A stretch of DNA of 64,000 nucleotides from Treponema sp. OMZ 787. Its GTDB lineage: Bacteria > Spirochaetota > Spirochaetia > Treponematales > Treponemataceae. Below the pieces are notes generated by a model. That model did not search any database. It was not told the DNA's origin and saw nothing but the letters and a program-made list of their open reading frames with translations. Each line of letters begins with the position of its first letter. The first letter of the stretch is position 1. The position numbers were made by a program, and so were the translations under genes. Below are positions 36,874 to 46,848 of the stretch, piece by piece. The DNA lies in the NCBI RefSeq assembly GCF_024181225.1, contig NZ_CP051198.1, forward strand, positions 496,001-560,000, given 5' to 3'.

Positions 36874-38295
36874 CTAAAACTCATACCCTATACTGACTTT
36901 TATAAAATGATTGTTTTGGTAACAGCCCAATTTACCGTTTTTTTTGCCGCCGAAAAAGCCGATTCCTAGGTCAAAGTCGATTGTGCCTATCAGCCAAGAA
37001 AGTTCGGGGTTTATCATAAAATCAGCATCTTCTATTCCTACAAGAGCGTTGAGTTTCCATTCGAGAGAGCCTCGTACCAAGGTTTGAGAAAGGCTTAAAA
37101 GAAGGCGTGTGTCTGTGATGGGTATTCCCTTTTCCGTATCAAGGCTGAGCTTGTCTTGATTTATTCCCGAATTTAAAAGCCGTATAGTTTCGGCTGCTTG
37201 AAGTCTCAAATTTATATTTTTAGGAAGAGCGTATACTAGGCCTAAATTCCATGCAAGGTGAGGATTATATATATCGGGATTGTTTCCTTTTAGGTCAGAG
37301 CTGATATTTGCGGCAAATTCGGTCTGTACTGTGAACTTTCCGAACATGGCCTCGTAGTCGGCCCCAATTTGGTGATAGCGGTTGTATATGAGCGTAGCCT
37401 TTTCAAAGACATTTTTAAATTCGGCTTCGGTAGAAGCTGAAGGCGTATGACTCGATTTAAAATTCGGCTTATGAAAAAAGCCTGTAAAATACTGAAAACC
37501 TAGGTCGTGCTTACCGTCAATGTTAAGAGTATAACGCAAACCGCCTTGAGCATAGTCAAGGGTATCAGCTTTTTTAGCATTTAAAAAACGTTCCTTTCTT
37601 GCCTGATTCAGACCGGCATTGTCTGAGGAAACAGGCAGCTCTCTTGTAAGGTTGATAAAGGGGGACTGCTCCCATCGGCCGCCGAGAGCAAATTCATCGG
37701 CTTCGAAAACCGGAAGATATACAAATTCTATTTTCATGTCCTTAGGTAAGTAAGCCGAAAGAAAAAACACGGGTGCCGAGTTTTTTATTTTTTCTGGATA
37801 GAATTCGTAGGGTTTGCTGTAGTCTTTAGGATTTACTATATCCAAAACGCTTAAAAAATGAGCTCTTCCCCAGTTTACTTTTTTGATTCCTCCGCCGAAA
37901 ACTACGGGCCCTGTAAGAGCTTGCATATATGCCTCATCAACCCACCTAGGGAAAAGAGGCTTGGGAAAGTATTCTGACTTTCCGCCCATCTCGGCGGCAA
38001 TGGTCTTGGCGTTTAAGTTTACCGAGGCATAGGCTTCGGCAAGGGGCGACTTAGCTTCCAGATGAAGGCTGCCCCAAAGAGGGAAGGGGAACTGATAGCT
38101 TTCTGGCCTTTTAAAAGCATCAAAGAAAATATCGGTTCCGGTGTAAAAAGCTCCTCCGAAATCTATGCTGAATACGCTTGATTCACTGCTGCTTTCTTCA
38201 TCATCAAAGCCGAAATCTCCTAAGTCGGCTTCTTCACTAAAAATCAATGAACTTATCAAAAGGATAAAAATTAAACTAAAAAAAAACTTTTTCAT
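36874..38295 (-). CDS. Predicted outer-membrane beta-barrel protein of an RND/LolA-like operon
   Basis: A signal peptide (KKFFFSLIFILLISSLIFSEEA) is followed by an acidic low-complexity stretch and about 420 residues of alternating aromatic strands. It ends in SIGYEF, a C-terminal aromatic like that recognised by the BAM machinery. It is similar in style to DUF1302-like porins. It is the third gene after the RND permease and LolA-like genes, an arrangement known in envelope lipid-export systems. I cannot name the substrate. Confidence 0.72.
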   Translation of the reverse strand: MKKFFFSLIFILLISSLIFSEEADLGDFGFDDEESSSESSVFSIDFGGAFYTGTDIFFDAFKRPESYQFPFPLWGSLHLEAKSPLAEAYASVNLNAKTIAAEMGGKSEYFPKPLFPRWVDEAYMQALTGPVVFGGGIKKVNWGRAHFLSVLDIVNPKDYSKPYEFYPEKIKNSAPVFFLSAYLPKDMKIEFVYLPVFEADEFALGGRWEQSPFINLTRELPVSSDNAGLNQARKERFLNAKKADTLDYAQGGLRYTLNIDGKHDLGFQYFTGFFHKPNFKSSHTPSASTEAEFKNVFEKATLIYNRYHQIGADYEAMFGKFTVQTEFAANISSDLKGNNPDIYNPHLAWNLGLVYALPKNINLRLQAAETIRLLNSGINQDKLSLDTEKGIPITDTRLLLSLSQTLVRGSLEWKLNALVGIEDADFMINPELSWLIGTIDFDLGIGFFGGKKNGKLGCYQNNHFIKVSIGYEF

Positions 38296-38316
38296 ATTGC
38301 AAAGCCCCTTATGATT

Positions 38317-38349
38317 GAGGCCTTAAAAAATCGAATTTTTTAAGGCCTC
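38317..38349 (-). terminator. 15-bp intercistronic hairpin between the LolA-like and barrel genes
   Basis: A perfect stem GAGGCCTTAAAAAAT / ATTTTTTAAGGCCTC (38317-38331, 38335-38349) with a 3-nt loop. On the minus strand the T-rich half lies in the stem and no T-run follows. It may attenuate or stabilise the barrel message rather than end it. Confidence 0.6.
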
Positions 38350-38358
38350 GTAAATAAT

Positions 38359-39132
38359 TTATTTTTTACCTGTTTCCAAGTACTTTTGTGTAAAAATGTA
38401 ATCGGGTATCTTCATGCCGTATTCTATTCTTTTTATAGAAATAACTGTGGAAGTATTTGTTTTGACGGTTGAAAGCTTTGTCTTATGAGCTGTCATTATT
38501 CCGTTTACTTCCTTATAATCGTAAAGCTCAAGAATCTTTACAAGCTGTGAACCTTGATAAAATTCGGCCTTAAGTAAAAGATTTTTATCCTTTGTGATCC
38601 GCATTATGGTTTTTGAATATGTGTAGTTCTTATCCTTGGGCGTAGATTCGATAATATAAACAAGTTTGCCTTCATATTCTTCTTCGCCTAAGATCTTAAA
38701 ATTATCGAGTTTTGTATCCCTTTCCATAAATGAAATATCGTTATTTGAAAAGTCGGAACCCATGAACGGCTCATCGGCACTTCCTTGGGCCGATATTTTT
38801 TGCACCTTCTTTGTTTGGGCTAAATACATTCTCTGGTCTGTCGAGCCGTCTGCTTTTTCGATCATTAAAAACCTTGAACCCTTATAAGAGGGAGGGTTTC
38901 GTATTTCGACAAACATTCTTTGTAGGCCTTTTTTATCCAAAGAAGAGTATTGTCTAATCTCCAATGTGGAAAGGGTTTTTCCTCCTGCCTGCATATCCAA
39001 ACTTGATTCCGAGCCAAGTGAAGATGCAGTATTTTTTGTCTTTGTTTTAGCTGCAATTTCTTCTGCACTTTGTGCAAAAATTAAACTGCAAAATCCGATA
39101 GCAAAAATTAAACTCAAAGTAAGTTTTTTCAT
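38359..39132 (-). CDS. LolA-like outer-membrane lipoprotein-sorting protein
   Basis: A signal peptide (KKLTLSLIFAIGFCSLIFAQ) is followed by a LolA/LppX-like half-barrel of about 235 residues. Typical elements are MFVEIRNPPSYKGSRFLMIEK, DISFMERDTKLDNFKILGEE and EFYQGSQLVKILELYDYKEVNGI, seen in periplasmic carriers of lipid paired with RND/MmpL permeases. Its start overlaps the permease stop by 4 nt (ATGA), so it is coupled to it. It probably shuttles a hydrophobic substrate across the periplasm. Confidence 0.83.
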   Translation of the reverse strand: MKKLTLSLIFAIGFCSLIFAQSAEEIAAKTKTKNTASSLGSESSLDMQAGGKTLSTLEIRQYSSLDKKGLQRMFVEIRNPPSYKGSRFLMIEKADGSTDQRMYLAQTKKVQKISAQGSADEPFMGSDFSNNDISFMERDTKLDNFKILGEEEYEGKLVYIIESTPKDKNYTYSKTIMRITKDKNLLLKAEFYQGSQLVKILELYDYKEVNGIMTAHKTKLSTVKTNTSTVISIKRIEYGMKIPDYIFTQKYLETGKK

Positions 39133-41849
39133 ACTCCCTCCGTATCTTTTTCTTCATTAAAAGAATATTCGTTTTTTAATTCCTTTATATCTACAGGTAA
39201 AAGTTTTTTTATAAACTTTGGTTTCACTAAATTTAATAAAACTGGAAGAATAGTCAAGCTGCCGAAGGAGCTTGTTATCATTATAAGGGCAATTAAAAAA
39301 CCAAGCTCTGAAAGCATATTAAATTTTGAAAGCATTAGAACTGCAAAACCTGCACCTACCGAAACCGCATTGAACAATATAGCCTTTCCCGAGCCCAAAA
39401 AGGCTAGGTATAAAAATTTCGGATCTCCATTGGTTCTTATAAGGCATTTGTGGTAGGCGGCTAAAAAATGGATGGTGTAGTCAACTCCTATTCCGATTGC
39501 AAAACTTGCAACCATTGCTGTTCCTATGTTGAGCTTTATTCCCAAGGCTCCCATTATTCCGAAGTTAATTAAAATTGAGAGTGCTAAAGGAAGAATACCA
39601 AAGAGGCCTGCAAAGGCTGATCGATAGTATATTGAAAGAATCAAAAAAACTATAAATAAGGAAACTCCTACCGAAATAAGCTGGGATTCTACTACGAGTT
39701 TGTTTAAGGTTTTTTCGACCAATACGAAGCCGCCTGTTTCAGCGATTATATCTTCAGGAAATTTCAAGCGTACATAATCGTTAATTTCTTCCAGAACCCT
39801 GTCGGTATCCTGCTGCCCTACGGTGCGCAGCTGAATGTTTACTTTTAAAGTTTTAGGATCGGTATTGTTATCTAAAAAACCTTCCGTATTTTTTCCTAAA
39901 AGAATAAGATAGTTTTGCATTATGGCTGAAAGTTCCTCTTGAGAATTTTTTCCGTATTTTTTAGGATCTGTTGGAATTTCATAGTAGGCAAGTCCCTTAT
40001 AGTTTAATTTTTTGCCTAATTCGTAAACCAGGCTTTCTGCTGGAAGATTGTTTTTTATACGTTCTTTTGAAGCATCGTTAAGCATAGCCATAATTTCTTC
40101 TTGACTGTACTGCTTTTTAGGTTTAGAGCTGCTTTCTGCAGCTCGGCTACCGCTGTCGGCTTCCTCTTCAAAATTTCCAAAATCGCCGAAACTTGCAAAG
40201 TCATCAAAGCTGCCGAAATCATCTGAAGATTCCGCCTCATTTATATCGGCTGCCTGTATTCCTTCAGGAGATTCATCGGCATTATAAACCTGATTTAACC
40301 GCTTAATCAGAGGTACGATTGAAGTAACCTTTCCTACATCTTCAACTTCTTCTTCCAAGAAAAAGGAAAGATCATCAATTGCTTTCAAAATATCCGGCCG
40401 CAAAACATTTGATCCGTCCTTAGCCTTAATTACCATTTCAAGGAGCTTTGATCCGCCGAATTTTTCACGCATAAATACATCGGACTGAATTACCGCAACA
40501 TCCTTCTCAAAATATTCCATTAAAACATTATCTATAACGAGTTTTTTAAGTCCGAATACTGAAAGAACTACTATAAGACCGGCAAAAAGAATTACCGATC
40601 GGGAATGTTCCGAAATAAGAACAAATGTTGTCGCTATACCGCGGTCTAAGCCTCCTGTAGTATCTTTTTTATTGGCCCACCGCATTGAAGGTTTTTTCGG
40701 TCCTCGCAATATCAAGATACTAGGGATCAATGTTATGGATATTAAAAAAGCTGCTGCAACGCCGAAGCTCGAAAAAATCCCGAATTCAAAAATGGGAACA
40801 ACTGAGGTAAAACAAAAGGAAACAAAACCCGCAAATGTTGTGAGGGCAGCCAAAAAAACCGGCCTTATAACCTCGCTTAAGGCCTTAACGACCTGCCTTT
40901 TATGTTCTTCTTTTGAAATAGAATCATCTTGAACGACCTCATCATAGTAGTGGTTGATAACATGAATTCCATAAGCCGAACCTACGGCAATCAAAATAAT
41001 CGGTAAAATTGTAGAAAGAATCGATAATGGAACATTAAAAAGAGCCATAGCTCCGAGCGACCAGATTACGGAACATATAACCGTCAATAACGGCAGAAAA
41101 ACACCGGTAAACCTTCTAAAAGAAAGAAATAGGACACCCAAAACAACAATGATAACAAGAGGTACTAAAAAACTTAAGTCATGGGCCGTTGCCTCGTTGA
41201 CTATCTCGTTAAAAATAGGAGCTCCGGTTAAATAAATTTTGGAATCGGGAAAATCCCAAGCCTCTGTCAGCTTCATAATTTTACGGCAGGCTGCAATAGT
41301 TGCAGGAGAGCCGCTTTCTTCGTTTGTTATATTAAGAAAAACAAGAATTTGGGTTGCCCGTAAATCTTCAGAAACAAGGCTTCTTTCATACATATCCCAA
41401 CTGCGGAGCTTATTTTTGACAGCCTTAATTTCTTCTTCAGTACCGGAAAAATCAGCAGGAATAATAGGCTCGCTTACAATTCCGTCTTCCCCGTTGTCTA
41501 TGTGTGTTGTGCTTGTTATCAGCACAGTGTTTTTTACCAAGTCGATTTCTTTCAGCTTTTCATCCAGCTTTCGTACTTCATCTAAAAATTCTTTATTTAT
41601 AATGGTAGAAAAACGGCGTTCTATTCCTATTAAGATAGGGACATCCTCTCCGAAAATATCGGCAATTTTTTTTGCGCTGATGCGTGATGGATCGTTTTTT
41701 GGAATAAAACGGAAGTTGTTATTGTCAAAGTTGAGCCGTATTATTTGGAGTGCAAAAAACAAGGTTACTGCAAGAATAGTTATCAGCATTGTGACGGGAT
41801 GTTTATAAAAATTGTTTGTTGAAAATATATGCTTTTTTTCTTTTTTCAT
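39129..41849 (-). CDS. RND-superfamily (MmpL/HpnN-like) transporter
   Basis: The 906-residue protein has two halves with sterol-sensing-domain-like helices. TM1 is near residue 17; helices at about 210-375 include GSAYGIHVINHYY, and helices at about 730-890 include SFAIGIGVDYTIHFLAAYHK. Large periplasmic loops lie between. An Asp/Ser/Gly-rich acidic insert is present at about 535-580 (ADINEAESSDDFGSFDDF). Paired periplasmic LolA-like and barrel proteins downstream suggest lipid or hydrophobic substrate movement to the outer membrane, driven by proton or sodium flow. Confidence 0.88.
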   Translation of the reverse strand: MKKEKKHIFSTNNFYKHPVTMLITILAVTLFFALQIIRLNFDNNNFRFIPKNDPSRISAKKIADIFGEDVPILIGIERRFSTIINKEFLDEVRKLDEKLKEIDLVKNTVLITSTTHIDNGEDGIVSEPIIPADFSGTEEEIKAVKNKLRSWDMYERSLVSEDLRATQILVFLNITNEESGSPATIAACRKIMKLTEAWDFPDSKIYLTGAPIFNEIVNEATAHDLSFLVPLVIIVVLGVLFLSFRRFTGVFLPLLTVICSVIWSLGAMALFNVPLSILSTILPIILIAVGSAYGIHVINHYYDEVVQDDSISKEEHKRQVVKALSEVIRPVFLAALTTFAGFVSFCFTSVVPIFEFGIFSSFGVAAAFLISITLIPSILILRGPKKPSMRWANKKDTTGGLDRGIATTFVLISEHSRSVILFAGLIVVLSVFGLKKLVIDNVLMEYFEKDVAVIQSDVFMREKFGGSKLLEMVIKAKDGSNVLRPDILKAIDDLSFFLEEEVEDVGKVTSIVPLIKRLNQVYNADESPEGIQAADINEAESSDDFGSFDDFASFGDFGNFEEEADSGSRAAESSSKPKKQYSQEEIMAMLNDASKERIKNNLPAESLVYELGKKLNYKGLAYYEIPTDPKKYGKNSQEELSAIMQNYLILLGKNTEGFLDNNTDPKTLKVNIQLRTVGQQDTDRVLEEINDYVRLKFPEDIIAETGGFVLVEKTLNKLVVESQLISVGVSLFIVFLILSIYYRSAFAGLFGILPLALSILINFGIMGALGIKLNIGTAMVASFAIGIGVDYTIHFLAAYHKCLIRTNGDPKFLYLAFLGSGKAILFNAVSVGAGFAVLMLSKFNMLSELGFLIALIMITSSFGSLTILPVLLNLVKPKFIKKLLPVDIKELKNEYSFNEEKDTEGV

Positions 41850-41940
41850 TAAGATGCTCCTCCGCCGGACTTTTTAATTATATAATCGCACTATCTTTTT
41901 GTCAAGCAAGAGTAAATCCCAATATAAATTTGCTTTCCTA

Positions 41941-41969
41941 TCGACTTTTTCTTATTTTTTATGTATTAT
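41941..41969 (+). promoter_or_regulatory. Promoter of ftsH
   Basis: TCGACT (41941-41946), 17 nt, TATTAT (41964-41969). Confidence 0.5.
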
Positions 41970-41991
41970 AGTAAAATACAATGGAGAATGT

Positions 41992-44022
41992 ATGAGTAAA
42001 AATAATGACGATAAAAACCAAAACGATCCTTTTAATTTTTTTAATTTCGGGCCGGATTCCGATGGAGACGATAAAAAGTCTCCCAAAAAGCCTTTTTTTT
42101 CTTTATGGCTTTTAGCTCCTCTTGTAGTTGTCATTTTTATCTTAATTAATCAGTTAATGGTTCTCAATAGTTCTGCCTTGATTCCGTTTTCGGAGTTTAA
42201 GGATAGAGTTACTTCGGGACAGATAAAAAAAGTTATTTTAGGCCCTGTTTATTTTACAGGATACACAAGCATACAGGATGAAGAGCCTTCCAATACGTCC
42301 CTTTTTTCGTTTTTATCGGTACAACAAAATACTAATGAATATACGACTGTCGGTATTTACACCTCTGAGTTTTTACAGCTTTTAGACGATCACCATGTCG
42401 TTTACCATATAAAGCCAAAGGAAAAAAGTTATCTCGTTGAGCTCCTTTTACAGTGGGTAATTCCCTTCCTTTTGATCTTCCTTGTTTGGCGTGCCATTAT
42501 GAGGCGGATGACCAAGGGTATGGGCGGCTTGGGCGGAAGTATTTTTTCTCCCGGGCAGGCTCGAAGTGCAGCTATAGACGAAGGCAAGGTCGAAACCCGC
42601 TTTAAGGATGTTGCAGGTGTAGACGAGGCCAAAGAAGAATTAATGGAAGTTGTAGACTTCTTAAAGTATCCGCAAAAATATACGGAAATAGGCGGAAAGA
42701 TTCCGCGGGGCGTTCTTTTGGTAGGTCCTCCCGGAACGGGAAAAACCCTTCTTGCAAGGGCGGTCGCAGGGGAAGCCGGAGTTCCCTTCTTTAGGATAAG
42801 CGGTTCCGACTTTGTCGAGATGTTTGTCGGTGTAGGAGCTTCCCGTGTGCGCGACCTCTTTAGGCAGGCCCGCGAAAAGGCCCCCTGTATTATCTTTATA
42901 GACGAATTGGATGCCATCGGAAAGTCGCGCCATAATTCTTACAGTTCAAACGATGAGCGGGAGCAGACCCTCAATCAGCTCTTAGTCGAAATGGACGGCT
43001 TTGACAATAAAACGGGCTTGATTCTTTTAGCCGCGACCAACCGCCCCGATGTTTTGGATCCGGCTCTTTTGCGTCCCGGCCGCTTTGACAGACAGGTTGT
43101 AGTTGACCGCCCCGATGTTAAGGGTAGGGAGCAGATTCTTAAACTCCATGCAGAAAATGTAAAGCTGGATGCTTCAGCTGACTTGGCTTCGATAGCCCGC
43201 ATTACGGCAGGCTGTTCGGGTGCCGACCTTGCAAATATCATCAACGAAGCGGCTCTTTTGGCTGTAAGAGGCAAGAGAAAGACCGTCATAATGACCGACT
43301 TGGATGAGGCTGTAGAAAAGGCTATGATAGGCTTACAGAAAAAATCCCGAGTAATCCGCGAAGAAGAGCGGAGGGTAATTGCCTATCACGAAACCGGCCA
43401 CGCCATTGTGGGCAGCTTTACCGAGGGTGCAGACAAGGTTCATAAGGTTACGATTGTTCCGCGGGGAACTTCCACCTTGGGCTATACTTTCCATATTCCT
43501 GAAGACGATAAACACATTGTTACCGAAAAGCAGCTTTTGGCCGAAATAGATGTTCTTTTAGGCGGACGGGCTGCAGAGCAGGTAAAATTCAATATGGTTT
43601 CTACCGGAGCGGCAAACGACCTTTCCCGTGCAACCGACATTGCCCGAAGCATTATAACCGACTACGGTATGAGCTCTAAGTTTAAAAACGTCGCTTTAAG
43701 CAAGAGGGGGGCAGGCTACCTTGGAGATAATGAACCTCAGTTAGTCCGCGAATATGCAGAAACAACCCAGCAGTATATTGATGAAGAAATTGCAAAGATA
43801 ATCAATACCCGCTATGAGATTGTTGTAAAAATGCTGAACGACAAAAAGCATCTTTTAGAGAAGATAGCAACAACTCTTTTAGAAAAAGAAACTATAGAGA
43901 ACGAAGAATTTGATGCAATAATTGCAGAAGAGAAGACTCCTCAGCTTTTTGACAAGGAAGATGAAGAGTGTGTGGAGGCCTCAAATGATAATTCTCAGCC
44001 TCTTGAATCTTCTCAAATATAG
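41992..44022 (+). CDS. ftsH: ATP-dependent zinc metalloprotease FtsH
   Basis: The roughly 676-residue protein has two membrane helices (about 35-55 and 145-165). The AAA domain has Walker A GPPGTGKT, Walker [12 protein letters not shown], the pore loop FVEMFVGVG and the SRH region [19 protein letters not shown]. The peptidase domain has HETGH and a distal Asp. It degrades misfolded membrane proteins and short-lived regulators at the inner membrane. ATG 41992 with GGAG at 41983-41986 is chosen; the frame upstream to 41899 crosses the promoter. Confidence 0.97.
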   Translation: MSKNNDDKNQNDPFNFFNFGPDSDGDDKKSPKKPFFSLWLLAPLVVVIFILINQLMVLNSSALIPFSEFKDRVTSGQIKKVILGPVYFTGYTSIQDEEPSNTSLFSFLSVQQNTNEYTTVGIYTSEFLQLLDDHHVVYHIKPKEKSYLVELLLQWVIPFLLIFLVWRAIMRRMTKGMGGLGGSIFSPGQARSAAIDEGKVETRFKDVAGVDEAKEELMEVVDFLKYPQKYTEIGGKIPRGVLLVGPPGTGKTLLARAVAGEAGVPFFRISGSDFVEMFVGVGASRVRDLFRQAREKAPCIIFIDELDAIGKSRHNSYSSNDEREQTLNQLLVEMDGFDNKTGLILLAATNRPDVLDPALLRPGRFDRQVVVDRPDVKGREQILKLHAENVKLDASADLASIARITAGCSGADLANIINEAALLAVRGKRKTVIMTDLDEAVEKAMIGLQKKSRVIREEERRVIAYHETGHAIVGSFTEGADKVHKVTIVPRGTSTLGYTFHIPEDDKHIVTEKQLLAEIDVLLGGRAAEQVKFNMVSTGAANDLSRATDIARSIITDYGMSSKFKNVALSKRGAGYLGDNEPQLVREYAETTQQYIDEEIAKIINTRYEIVVKMLNDKKHLLEKIATTLLEKETIENEEFDAIIAEEKTPQLFDKEDEECVEASNDNSQPLESSQI

Positions 44023-44058
44023 AAAGAAATTTTGTAAAACAAATAAAACATATTAGAC

Positions 44059-44087
44059 TTGTAAATATCACAAAAAAATGATAGAAT
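44059..44087 (+). promoter_or_regulatory. Promoter of the P-type ATPase cassette
   Basis: TTGTAA (44059-44064), 17 nt, TAGAAT (44082-44087); leader about 18 nt containing GGAGG. Confidence 0.65.
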
Positions 44088-44112
44088 ACGGCTATTAATT
44101 ACGGAGGTTTAT

Positions 44113-44331
44113 ATGACTAGATGGGGAGCTTTTGCACTCGGTGTTGCTGCAGGCGGAGCCGCAGTTCTTTTATCCAGAAATGCTAATTTTAAAAAGGCTT
44201 GTGCCAAGGTTGTAGGAGCAGGTTTAAAATTAAAAGAAGATGCAGCTGCCTTTGTTGAAACCGTAAAAGAAGACGCTCAAGATATAATGGCAGAAGCTGC
44301 ATACAATAAAGAAGCTGCGGAAGCAAAATAA
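44113..44331 (+). CDS. Small membrane-associated protein (DUF6110-like) of the metal ATPase cassette
   Basis: The 72-residue product has a glycine/alanine-rich N-terminal hydrophobic helix (WGAFALGVAAGGAAVLLS) and an amphipathic helical tail rich in Lys/Glu. Such proteins (DUF6110 type) commonly precede P1-type ATPases lacking a classical CxxC domain. ACGGAGG lies 5 nt before the ATG. A partner, assembly or substrate-delivery role is inferred. Confidence 0.72.
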   Translation: MTRWGAFALGVAAGGAAVLLSRNANFKKACAKVVGAGLKLKEDAAAFVETVKEDAQDIMAEAAYNKEAAEAK

Positions 44332-44358
44332 TCTAATCTCTTATCTATCAAAATCTTT

Positions 44359-46458
44359 ATGAATTTTTATATAGCTCACCGCCTTCCCGGACGTTTACGT
44401 TTAAGGTATAAACGCAAAGGTTTAAGCCGCAAACAAGCTGTCCTTGTAGAGACCCTTGTGTCCTTACAGGAAGGCATAATTTCTATCAGTGTAAATCCGG
44501 TTTCAGGAAGTATTTTAATTGAGTATTCAGGCATAAGCGAAGAAGAAGCTCTTTCTTATATAAGAGCTCTAAATTCTTCCTATCTTGAAAATGAAGAATT
44601 ATTGGCAAGTATAGATGAGCCTGTTGTAACTCAGGGCTTAGCCGTTTCTTTGGTGGGTCTTCTGGCAGAATTTTTTATCCGTAAACTGCTGCCCTTTCCA
44701 GTAAGGAAGCTTCTAGCCCTTACCTCAATTATGCCCCGTGTAAGAACTGGAATAAAAGCCTTGGCTGACGGGAAGCCCTTTTGTGCCGAGACCCTTGATG
44801 CAACAGCTCTTTCACTGGCTTATGCAAGCGGGGATTTAAATACGGCCGGCACCATTGCCATGATGCTGGAGATGGGCGAAATCTTGGAAGATTATACAAG
44901 GCGCAAGTCCTATGAGAATTTAGCTCAAAGTTTTTTGAACACAAAGGAAATAGTACATGTCTTACGGGACGGAAATGAAACGGAAATATCGGCCAATCTT
45001 CTTCAAGCCGGGGACACGGTTGTTCTTAGGATAGGCTCCGTTATTCCTGCCGACGGAACGGTCGTAGCCGGGGAAGCTTCGGTTAATCAGGCTTCGATGA
45101 CGGGCGAGGGCTTGCCTGTGCACAAGATTCCGGGAGATACGGTTTTTGCTTCTACCGTTGTTGAGGAGGGAGAGATTCATGTCTGTGTAAGGGCTTGCGG
45201 CAGGGAAACCAGAGTCAGCAAGATAGCCGATATGATTGACCGCTCTCAATCCCTAAAGGCGGCTTCACAAATAAGGGCTGAAAGAACGGCTGACAGGCTT
45301 GTTTTTTATAACTTCCTTCTTGCAGGGCTGACTTACGCCTTTACCAGCAACTTCGCAAAAGCGGCTTCAACCCTTCTTGTAGACTATTCTTGTGCGATGA
45401 AGCTATCAGCCCCTGTTTGTGTGCTTTCAGCCATGAAAAATTGTGCCGAGCACGGCATTACTGTAAAGGGTGGTAAATTTTTAGAAGACTTTGCCCGTGC
45501 CGATACGATTGTCTTTGATAAGACCGGAACTCTCACCGAATCCCAGCCCTCCGTTAAGCAAATAGTTACCTTCGGAGGCAGGGCGGAACATGAGGTGCTT
45601 AAAATAGCAGCCTGCCTTGAAGAGCATTTTCCTCACTCCCTTGCAAGGGCTGTTGTTCGGGAAGCTGAAAATAGGGGAATCGAACACAGGGAAGATCATA
45701 CAAAGGTTTCTTATATTTTAGCCCATGGTCTTGCCTCAACCTTAAACGGGGAGGAGCTTCGTATAGGAAGTGCTCATTTTATATTCGATGATGAGGGTAT
45801 TCCTAAAACCGAAGAGGCCGAAAGAGCTATAGAGGATTTGGCACAGACAGGATGCTCTCAGCTTTATTTATCTGTAGGAAAGGAGCTTGCGGGGATTATA
45901 GCCATAGAAGACCCCTTACGCCCTGAAGCCAAGGAAGTGGTTGCAGAGCTTCATAGGCTGGGGATAAAAAATATAATTATGCTTACAGGGGATGGGCCGC
46001 AAACTGCCCGCAGCATAGCCAAAAAAACGGGTATTGACCGCTACCATGCTCAGGCCCTGCCCGATACAAAGGCCGATTTTATTAAAAGATTAAAAGAAGA
46101 GGGCAAGCTTGTTGTAATGGTAGGAGACGGTATAAACGATTCGCCTGCCCTTTCGGAGGCCGATGTCGGGATTGCAATGGGGCAGGCTTCTTCCATAGCC
46201 GGAGAAACGGCAGACATCCTCCTTCCCGATGACGGCCTAAGAGCCCTACCCCTTTTAAGAAAAATTGCGATGGGTTTGATTAATAGGATTAATATCAATA
46301 ACAAGCTTATTATAGGAATTAACTCAGGGCTTATTGCAGGAGAACTGGCCGGTTCTATTGCTCCGGCTGCAGCGGCCCTAATACATAACGGTTCTACAGT
46401 GGCCATAGGTATGTCGGCTATGAGAAGCTATGAAGAGCCGCTTGATAAAAGTGTTTAA
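44359..46458 (+). CDS. P1B-type heavy-metal ATPase without CPC motif
   Basis: The 699-residue ATPase has an N-terminal HMA_2-like domain lacking CxxC (RLPGRLRLRYKRKG) and an actuator loop SMTGEGLPVHK. The membrane motif is SCAMKLSAPVCVLSAM where CPC would normally be. It also has the phosphorylation site VFDKTGTLTES, the ATP-binding HS/P region FPHSLARAV and the hinge VGDGINDSPAL. The SCAxKLxxPV signature is that of CtpC/CtpD-like pumps and their clostridial relatives, suggesting Mn, Fe or Co rather than Cu; this is inference. It is the middle gene of a three-gene cassette. Confidence 0.87.
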   Translation: MNFYIAHRLPGRLRLRYKRKGLSRKQAVLVETLVSLQEGIISISVNPVSGSILIEYSGISEEEALSYIRALNSSYLENEELLASIDEPVVTQGLAVSLVGLLAEFFIRKLLPFPVRKLLALTSIMPRVRTGIKALADGKPFCAETLDATALSLAYASGDLNTAGTIAMMLEMGEILEDYTRRKSYENLAQSFLNTKEIVHVLRDGNETEISANLLQAGDTVVLRIGSVIPADGTVVAGEASVNQASMTGEGLPVHKIPGDTVFASTVVEEGEIHVCVRACGRETRVSKIADMIDRSQSLKAASQIRAERTADRLVFYNFLLAGLTYAFTSNFAKAASTLLVDYSCAMKLSAPVCVLSAMKNCAEHGITVKGGKFLEDFARADTIVFDKTGTLTESQPSVKQIVTFGGRAEHEVLKIAACLEEHFPHSLARAVVREAENRGIEHREDHTKVSYILAHGLASTLNGEELRIGSAHFIFDDEGIPKTEEAERAIEDLAQTGCSQLYLSVGKELAGIIAIEDPLRPEAKEVVAELHRLGIKNIIMLTGDGPQTARSIAKKTGIDRYHAQALPDTKADFIKRLKEEGKLVVMVGDGINDSPALSEADVGIAMGQASSIAGETADILLPDDGLRALPLLRKIAMGLINRININNKLIIGINSGLIAGELAGSIAPAAAALIHNGSTVAIGMSAMRSYEEPLDKSV

Positions 46459-46475
46459 CAGAGGAAAATATTATA

Positions 46476-46790
46476 ATGACTGTTTCAAGTTTTTTTCCCG
46501 GGCATATAAGGCTCAGGGGCGAGATGATAAAGGATAAGGATATTTTTGAAGCCTTTGAAAAGGCTGCATCTTCACATAAGGCTGTCCGCAAAATTGAAAG
46601 GAATGAGAGGACAGGAAGCCTTTGTATTGAGTACGATGCAAAGGCTCTGCCCCTATCGAAGTTTGAAATTTTTAGAGAAGACTTGCCTGAGTTAAAAAAA
46701 CTTTCCGATGCTTACACTTTAGGCAAGGCCGAAAAGGAAGTGATCATCCAAAAAATTTCAGAGCTTTGGGAAAAATTAAAAAACGCGTAA
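46476..46790 (+). CDS. HMA_2-like small protein of the metal ATPase cassette
   Basis: The 104-residue protein opens VSSFFPGHIRLRGEMIKD and then VRKIERNERTGSLCIEYDAK, the same ferredoxin-like pattern as the N-terminal domain of the ATPase just upstream, again without CxxC metal ligands. It is 17 nt downstream in the same operon. A regulatory or docking role for the ATPase is likely. Confidence 0.75.
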   Translation: MTVSSFFPGHIRLRGEMIKDKDIFEAFEKAASSHKAVRKIERNERTGSLCIEYDAKALPLSKFEIFREDLPELKKLSDAYTLGKAEKEVIIQKISELWEKLKNA

Positions 46791-46812
46791 AAAGTAATTT
46801 TAGGAAAATTAG

Positions 46813-46841
46813 TTGATTTTTTATATATTTTGGAGTATAAT
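46813..46841 (+). promoter_or_regulatory. Promoter of the OLD nuclease/DGR-target operon
   Basis: TTGATT (46813-46818), 17 nt, TATAAT (46836-46841). The -10 box ends 7 nt before ATG 46849 of the leader ORF, the same spacing as at 1608/1616. Confidence 0.78.
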
Positions 46842-46848
46842 AATAGGT

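Noticed and set aside
41239-41808. 189-codon plus-strand frame opposite the RND transporter gene
   Set aside because: Long antisense frame in a clear coding region; low-complexity Ser/Ile composition and no recognisable protein.
43705-43712. G6 run inside ftsH as a phase-variable tract
   Set aside because: It is too short and lies in an essential, well-conserved coding region.
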